From: Anaerolineales bacterium
GTDB taxonomy: Bacteria > Chloroflexota > Anaerolineae > 4572-78 > J111
Assembly (NCBI GenBank): GCA_020634935.1
Contig: JACKAT010000070.1
Span: 1-27,948 of the forward strand
Direction of reading: 5' to 3'
Length of the DNA stretch: 27,948 nucleotides
Below, one piece after another: positions 23,773-27,948 of this stretch. The notes below the pieces were generated by a model. The model was not told where the DNA came from and made no database searches. It was given only the letters and a program-made list of their open reading frames with translations. The stretch's first letter is position 1. Each line of letters begins with the position of its first letter. The position numbers were made by a program, and so were the translations under genes.

Positions 23773-24999
23773 ATGAAGCGATCTGCCGCCTTAAAAAAAG
23801 CCATTGCTGCCATAAAAGCAGGAGATAAAGAAACCGCCCGTGATTTTCTACTGGCGCTGCTGAACGAACAGCCAGAAAATGAAGCGGCCTGGTTGTGGCT
23901 GACGAACGCCGTAGATGGCTATGAACAGAAAGTCAAATGTCTTGAGCAAGTCCTGGCCATTAATCCGGCCAACGAGAAGGCAAAACAAGGACTGATTTTT
24001 CTTCAGAAAAAGCACGATAAAGCCGCCCGAAACACCCCTGCCACGAAACCCTTAAATAACCGTTCTAAATTTCCCCTTATTGCTATATCAATTATTGCGA
24101 TCATCTGTTTTATCTGTTGTTCAGTGGGGGTAATTGGAAATATTGTTTCTCAAACAGTTTCTCAGCCCCACACTTTAGCCATCAGCACCACAGCTATAGC
24201 TACATCCATACCGACTCCCAGCCTGGCGCTCCCCCAAGAAATACGAAGCATAGACGCCTTACAAGCAACGTCTTTACCATTACCCACGCCTCATTTAGAG
24301 GCAGCTACGCCTACTCCCACCCGCGTTGTTGCAGATACACCCACTGTAACCTCGACGCCTCTGCCAATTTCTACACCTGATATTTTTCAATATGCTTCCG
24401 TCGTTAGAGTGATTGATGGGGATACGATTGAGGTTATGATCGATAGTGTGGAATATACGGTGCGATATATTTTGATTGACACGCCCGAAACGCATGGCGA
24501 AGTTGAACCGTTCGGAGCCGCAGCCGCCGAAGCCAATAGGCAGCTAACTGAGGGCAAGACGGTTCTGCTTGAAAAAGATGTGTCTGAAACGGATCGATAC
24601 GGACGATTACTCCGTTACGTCTATGTGGATGATATGATGGTCAACGAATTGCTGGTCCAGATAGGATTGGCCCAAGTGGCCACCTATCCACCCGATGTGA
24701 AATATTTGGACCGAATTTTAGCTGCGCAGAATCACGCGCAAGACAAGGAGCTTGGAATGTGGGGCACCCGGCCTATCAGAGAACCAACGGCTACATTTAC
24801 CCCCATCCCGCCCGCTGCGCCACTACGAACAGAAACCAACCCGGTCTGTAATTGTGGCAGCAATACCTATAATTGTAGTGATTTTAGTTCCCATCAATCC
24901 GCCCAACAATGTTACGAGTACTGTAAATCGGTCGGGGCGGGAGATGTTCATGATTTGGACCGAGATCATGACGGTGACGCTTGTGAAGCGCTACATTGA
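23773..24999 (+). CDS. Membrane-anchored thermonuclease (SNase) with TPR-like N-terminus and excalibur domain
   Basis: 408 residues from ATG 23773, chosen because aggtagg lies just upstream; a GTG at 23749 is less well placed. Residues 5-85 form a TPR-like helical pair (AIKAGDKETARDFLLALL, EAAWLWLTNAVDG). A membrane helix follows (about 97-120, FPLIAISIIAIICFICC), then a Thr/Pro-rich spacer. The nuclease domain (about 207-335) has IDGDTIEV (Asp217), VRYILIDTPET (Arg231, Asp236, Glu239) and DRYGRLLRYVY, matching the calcium and catalytic residues of staphylococcal nuclease. The C-terminus is an excalibur calcium-binding motif, DRDHDGDACE, with paired cysteines before it. The nuclease should act outside the membrane on DNA or RNA, while the TPR part faces the cytoplasm. 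A secreted lamin-tail-domain protein follows 30 bases downstream. Confidence 0.9.
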   Translation: MKRSAALKKAIAAIKAGDKETARDFLLALLNEQPENEAAWLWLTNAVDGYEQKVKCLEQVLAINPANEKAKQGLIFLQKKHDKAARNTPATKPLNNRSKFPLIAISIIAIICFICCSVGVIGNIVSQTVSQPHTLAISTTAIATSIPTPSLALPQEIRSIDALQATSLPLPTPHLEAATPTPTRVVADTPTVTSTPLPISTPDIFQYASVVRVIDGDTIEVMIDSVEYTVRYILIDTPETHGEVEPFGAAAAEANRQLTEGKTVLLEKDVSETDRYGRLLRYVYVDDMMVNELLVQIGLAQVATYPPDVKYLDRILAAQNHAQDKELGMWGTRPIREPTATFTPIPPAAPLRTETNPVCNCGSNTYNCSDFSSHQSAQQCYEYCKSVGAGDVHDLDRDHDGDACEALH

Positions 25000-25029
25000 T
25001 GTAAAGGGGTAGTCGAAAAGGAGAGAGCC

Positions 25030-25488
25030 ATGTTACGCAGGATTAAATTCGCACTTTTACTGGTAGTACTTATTTTTGGAATGAGTAGTCCTGTTCTATC
25101 GGAAGAAGAACCACCCAGCAGCCCGGAAACTTACTCAGTTTATCTTCCCTTTCTTAACCTATCCCCCAATAATTTAAGCATCAGTCAATTGCACTATAGC
25201 AGCAGCGATGAAGTGGTCGAAGTAACCAACAACGGACCCGGTACGCAAAGTCTGGATGGTTGGACTATTTACAGCGCTATCGGGTCGCAGACCTATCATT
25301 TTAGCGGCGTTAGCCTGGGCGTAGGCCAACGGGTCCGAGTTCATTCCGGGCCGGATGCCTTCGCCAACCCACCCCTCGATTTATTGTGGTCAACAGCATA
25401 CCTCTGGAATAACAACGGCGATAGAGCGGAGTTGTATGATAACAATAATCAGTTAAGAGACTCGTCTTGTTATAAGAGCGGGTGTTAG
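25030..25488 (+). CDS. Secreted lamin-tail-domain (LTD) protein
   Basis: 152 residues. Residues 1-25 are a signal peptide: basic MLRR, a hydrophobic core FALLLVVLIFGM, and a likely cleavage site after SPVLS. Residues about 50-150 are an immunoglobulin-like lamin tail domain: VVEVTNNGPGTQSLDGWTIY, then YHFSGVSLGVGQRVRVHSG and WNNNGDRAELYDNNNQ are all typical strands. Two cysteines near the end (CYKSGC) may form a disulfide. An aaggaga site precedes the ATG. LTD domains in bacteria often accompany extracellular nucleases or phosphatases and are thought to aid binding to surfaces or nucleic acids. The close position behind the membrane-anchored thermonuclease fits such a partnership, although this is inferred. 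Confidence 0.87.
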   Translation: MLRRIKFALLLVVLIFGMSSPVLSEEEPPSSPETYSVYLPFLNLSPNNLSISQLHYSSSDEVVEVTNNGPGTQSLDGWTIYSAIGSQTYHFSGVSLGVGQRVRVHSGPDAFANPPLDLLWSTAYLWNNNGDRAELYDNNNQLRDSSCYKSGC

Positions 25489-25562
25489 TTCTGAGTATTT
25501 CCCGGAAAGCGTGGCCGACGGGTGTCCAAACTGAGTTTCGTAACGAGAACCCAAAAAGATGA

Positions 25563-25713
25563 ATCTGAAGTGATGTAGTGGAGCGACAAAGCTAGCTTTG
25601 TCATTCACGCTCATGTCGCTCACTCAACAACCCTCAATAGGGGGACAACAACGGATTAAGAAAGAAACGGATTTCATGGGTTTCTATCCGTTCCTTTCCC
25701 CATCCGTTGTTGT
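25563..25713. repeat. Second copy of the hairpin module plus an acaacaacggat inverted repeat
   Basis: 25563-25613 repeats the module seen at 23421-23473 and contains the perfect palindrome gacaaagctagctttgtc (25585-25602). Beside it, acaacaacggat (25645-25656) and atccgttgttgt (25702-25713) form another stem with inner pairing of aaacggat and atccgtt. Preceding bases (cccaaaaagatgaatctgaa) look like a single decayed unit of the 42-bp array. The 25489-25908 gap holds no gene. Confidence 0.6.
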
Positions 25714-25802
25714 TTTATGGGCAAGGGAGGGTAGCATTGGGCAAAACGATTCGGCGGCGGTGAAGGAGTTAATGCGGCTGAGCAACGCCCCTGCTTGCTT
25801 CG

Positions 25803-25889
25803 GAACCACTGAGACACTGAATTTTTGTGAACCCACTGAAGGGCGACTGTTTTTCAGTGGGTTCAGGCTAATCAGTGGTTCAGTGCTTC
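25803..25889. repeat. Nested CACTGA inverted repeats downstream of the caspase-like gene
   Basis: gaacccactgaa (25829-25840) pairs perfectly with ttcagtgggttc (25853-25864). Outside it, gaaccactgagacactga (25803-25820) pairs imperfectly with tcagtggttcagtgcttc (25872-25889). The structure lies about 20 bases beyond the stop of the minus-strand gene, so it may end that transcript, though it is larger than usual terminators and built from iterated CACTGA words. Confidence 0.6.
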
Positions 25890-25908
25890 AGAAAACAGAA
25901 TGCCAGAG

Positions 25909-27948
25909 TCAGGGTGAGTGGGCGCAACGAATACCGATATTACTGGTGGATATGGTGGGATCGTACCCCATGCGGAAGGCAGTACGCACGCCGTTTTCAC
26001 CAGAAGACAACCCGCCCCCGCGCACTGTGCGTTTGGTGCTCGGTATTTGGTTGGCTGGGTTTTCCTCCAGTGAGCTTGCGTGGTAATCGCTGAAGTACCA
26101 ATCGGCCACCCACTCCCCAACGTTGCCGGCCATATTATAGACTCCATAAGGGCTGGCTCCATCGGGATAGCTGACTGCCGGCTTCGTATCACCCTCCTTG
26201 CTCAAGAAATTCAACAATTTATCATTAGGTGTTTGTTTCCCCCAAGGATAAGTGCGCCCATCCGTTCCCCGCGCGGCCTTTTCCCATTCCGCTTCGGTGG
26301 GTAACCGCGCGCCCCGCCAATCACAGTAGGTCTTTGCTTTTTCCCAATCAACGTAAATCACCGGATAGTCATCGAAGTCCCTATTATTGTAGTAACGAGG
26401 TCTGGTTTTTGAAGCAGTGTTACCGGGCGGTTTACACCCACCATCATCAACACAGGCCTCGTATTGAGCATTGGTTACCTCATGTTGATCAATATAAAAC
26501 GTATCTAACGTGACGGTATGCTGCGGTTCTTCATTTTCAGACCAACTGCGTTGGCACTCATCCTCGCTGCCAATACGGAGTTCTTGGCACTCGGCTAGGG
26601 CTACATCGGCGTCGCTGCCCATCTTGAAAGGGCCGGCGGGGATCAAGACCATCGGCGAGTCTTTGGAGTTGGTTATGGTTTCAGGCAGTGAGGACGTATC
26701 CAGCGTACCCGAAGCAGTCATGTTAATAATTGTCCTAGTGATAACCAGTAACAAACAACTAACCATTACGACAGCCCCACTGATCAGCAGCGGATTAAAA
26801 GTGCGGCGCTTCGAGGCTCGCCCGGAGACAGCCGGTCGGGACGGCGAAACGGGTGTGGGCTGGGGAGAGGGCTGCGGTATCGGCTCAGCCTTTTTCTCCG
26901 GCTCTGCTTTGGCCGGTTTGCCAACCTCAATTTTCTTTGCCCTTGTTGCCACAGCCGACACATCGTTTTTCGGGGTCTCAGCCGGGGCCGTTTTCTCTTT
27001 GCCCACCAAAATCTCGGCCGCGGCGCGGGACACGGTGCGGCTGTCATCATTTTCTAAGCGTTCTAGGGCTGTTTTGGCCGCCAGAGCCAAGCCTTTTTCG
27101 CTGCCCCGCAGCAGGTCGCCCAATTCTCGAACGGCGCCTAATCGCACATGCTTAAGGGGGTTTTCCAGCGCCTGCTGCAACGCCGGCGGCAATGTCGGCG
27201 GCCGCCAATGGGGATTGCGGGCAACGACAATTTCGCCCTGCTCGTTAAATGACCATTTGTGGGGCGTCTGCTTGGGCGTCTGACTGATGACCTGAGCGTA
27301 GGCATAATCGTACCACTCGTCCAGCGTTACCCGCCCATCCTGGTCGGTATCGGCCTTGCCGCTGTGCAAGCCGTGGATGAGGTGGCGGGTGAAGATGGAG
27401 TTCAGGCCCTCGCCCGTCACCTGGTCGCCCTCCCAAGCGTATTGGGTCGAGTCGGTGGCGGTCAGCACCACCCGACCGTAACCCGTACCTGCAAAGTTGG
27501 GCGCGGTGCCAACGCTGCTGCCCGGCGCGCCTTTCGCGCCCCGGGCAAACGCTCCGCTGTGGCAGCAATCGAGGATGAGGACCTGTCGTTTGGAGCGACT
27601 GCCGTCCATCTCGTCGGTGATGAAGTTGGCGGAGAGGGCTGTACCGCGCAGCACTTCGTGCTCGGTGTCTTTGAGGGCCAGGAAAAGCCGCCCTCGGTCA
27701 TCGAGTACACCGTGGCCGGAGAAATAGAGTAGCAGCAAATCGTCCGGCTTGCGGCGGGCAAAGAAGTGGGCAATCGCCCGGCGGACTTTGGTCAGCGGTT
27801 GGTTGAGCAGCGTCTCGACTGCCTCAAAACCGCCGATTTGCGGGTCGCGCAACACAGCGGCTAGATCGGCGGCATCCCCACCGGGGGTGACCAAGCGGGC
27901 CAGGGCTGGATCGTCGTATTCGCTGTTGCCAATGATGAGGGCCAGGCG
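25909..27948 (-). CDS. Caspase-like (metacaspase) / EF-hand / TM / FGE-fold protein, 5' end outside window
   Basis: The frame is open to the window edge and reads RLALIIGNSEYDDPALARL at its start, the first strand of a caspase p20 fold, so only a few N-terminal residues are missing. The catalytic dyad is visible as YFSGHG (His, near 27710) and DCCHSG (Cys, near 27560). An EF-hand loop DTDQDGRVTLDE (27316-27351) follows. Next come a HEAT-like helical stretch (VRLGAVRELGDLLRG), a Lys/Pro-rich linker and one membrane helix (LLISGAVVMVSCLLLVI). A C-terminal FGE/SUMF-type domain (from MVLIPAGPFKMGSDAD to the end) contains NMAGNVGEWVADW. The FGE core segment RGGGLSSGENGVRTAFR lacks the active cysteines, so it is probably a binding domain, not an enzyme. 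The protease would be cytoplasmic and the FGE-fold part outside. Likely a stress or conflict-response protease. Confidence 0.92.
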   Translation of the reverse strand, partial: RLALIIGNSEYDDPALARLVTPGGDAADLAAVLRDPQIGGFEAVETLLNQPLTKVRRAIAHFFARRKPDDLLLLYFSGHGVLDDRGRLFLALKDTEHEVLRGTALSANFITDEMDGSRSKRQVLILDCCHSGAFARGAKGAPGSSVGTAPNFAGTGYGRVVLTATDSTQYAWEGDQVTGEGLNSIFTRHLIHGLHSGKADTDQDGRVTLDEWYDYAYAQVISQTPKQTPHKWSFNEQGEIVVARNPHWRPPTLPPALQQALENPLKHVRLGAVRELGDLLRGSEKGLALAAKTALERLENDDSRTVSRAAAEILVGKEKTAPAETPKNDVSAVATRAKKIEVGKPAKAEPEKKAEPIPQPSPQPTPVSPSRPAVSGRASKRRTFNPLLISGAVVMVSCLLLVITRTIINMTASGTLDTSSLPETITNSKDSPMVLIPAGPFKMGSDADVALAECQELRIGSEDECQRSWSENEEPQHTVTLDTFYIDQHEVTNAQYEACVDDGGCKPPGNTASKTRPRYYNNRDFDDYPVIYVDWEKAKTYCDWRGARLPTEAEWEKAARGTDGRTYPWGKQTPNDKLLNFLSKEGDTKPAVSYPDGASPYGVYNMAGNVGEWVADWYFSDYHASSLEENPANQIPSTKRTVRGGGLSSGENGVRTAFRMGYDPTISTSNIGIRCAHSP

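Noticed and set aside
25598..26086. Plus-strand open frame of 162 codons across repeats and the caspase gene end
   Set aside because: It runs through inverted repeats and then antisense to the FGE-fold coding region, with no domain or start signal.
25909..26700. Functional formylglycine-generating (sulfatase-activating) enzyme
   Set aside because: The fold is present but the segment that should carry the active cysteines reads RGGGLSSGENGVRTAFR, and no sulfatase gene is nearby.

Overview
The window looks like a chromosomal stretch from an uncultured, filamentous-type Chloroflexota (Anaerolineae/Caldilineae-like) bacterium. This rests on the gene repertoire and style, not on a marker gene: a long Ser/Thr kinase with a toast-rack sensor, a multi-domain class III cyclase/AAA/TPR protein, a 7TM-GAF histidine kinase, a caspase/FGE-fold protein, a BMP-type nucleoside importer, moderately GC-rich genes, and intergenic gaps full of unrelated palindromic repeats. 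Phylum is a moderate-confidence inference. No rRNA, tRNA or CRISPR array was seen.

Layout. 1-4922 (+): the end of a BMP-family substrate-binding lipoprotein, a double-NBD ATPase, two overlapping permeases and a fungal-type cytosine deaminase, which together make a nucleoside/nucleobase uptake and salvage locus. 4940-5100: a solo copy of a dispersed hairpin element. 5428-7720 (+): a membrane sensor histidine kinase whose first transmembrane segment lies in another frame. 7724-8056 (-): a small unknown gene. 8385-9957 (+): a rhodanese and an FAD amine oxidase with an apparently frameshifted C-terminus. 9937-10206 (-): a small membrane protein. 10680-12731 (+): the Ser/Thr kinase.

13162-20537 (+) is the centre of interest: two large genes two bases apart. 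The first joins an acyl-adenylate-forming (ANL/FadD-like) region with a degenerate ATP loop to a C-terminal diadenylate cyclase (DAC) domain. The second is organised like mammalian soluble adenylyl cyclase: C1 and C2 cyclase domains, a P-loop ATPase and a TPR-like tail. Together they suggest a locus that couples c-di-AMP and cAMP synthesis to an acyl or nucleotide cue.

20604-21720 is an array of about 100-bp hairpins built around an ACGGAT word, with a GxxExxY (PD-(D/E)XK-like) gene in the middle. Its outer ends match those of the solo copy at 4940-5100, so it may be a nuclease-carrying version of a small dispersed element. 21727-22530 (-) is an unknown gene. 22800-23430 is a roughly 15-unit degenerate tandem array with a 41-42 bp period. 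23773-25488 (+) encodes a membrane-anchored thermonuclease with an excalibur domain and a secreted lamin-tail-domain protein. 25909 to the window end (-) is a caspase / EF-hand / TM / FGE-fold protein cut by the window edge.

At least two genes show apparent frameshifts (near 5540 and 9868). These could be sequencing or assembly errors or real decay, and should be checked against reads.
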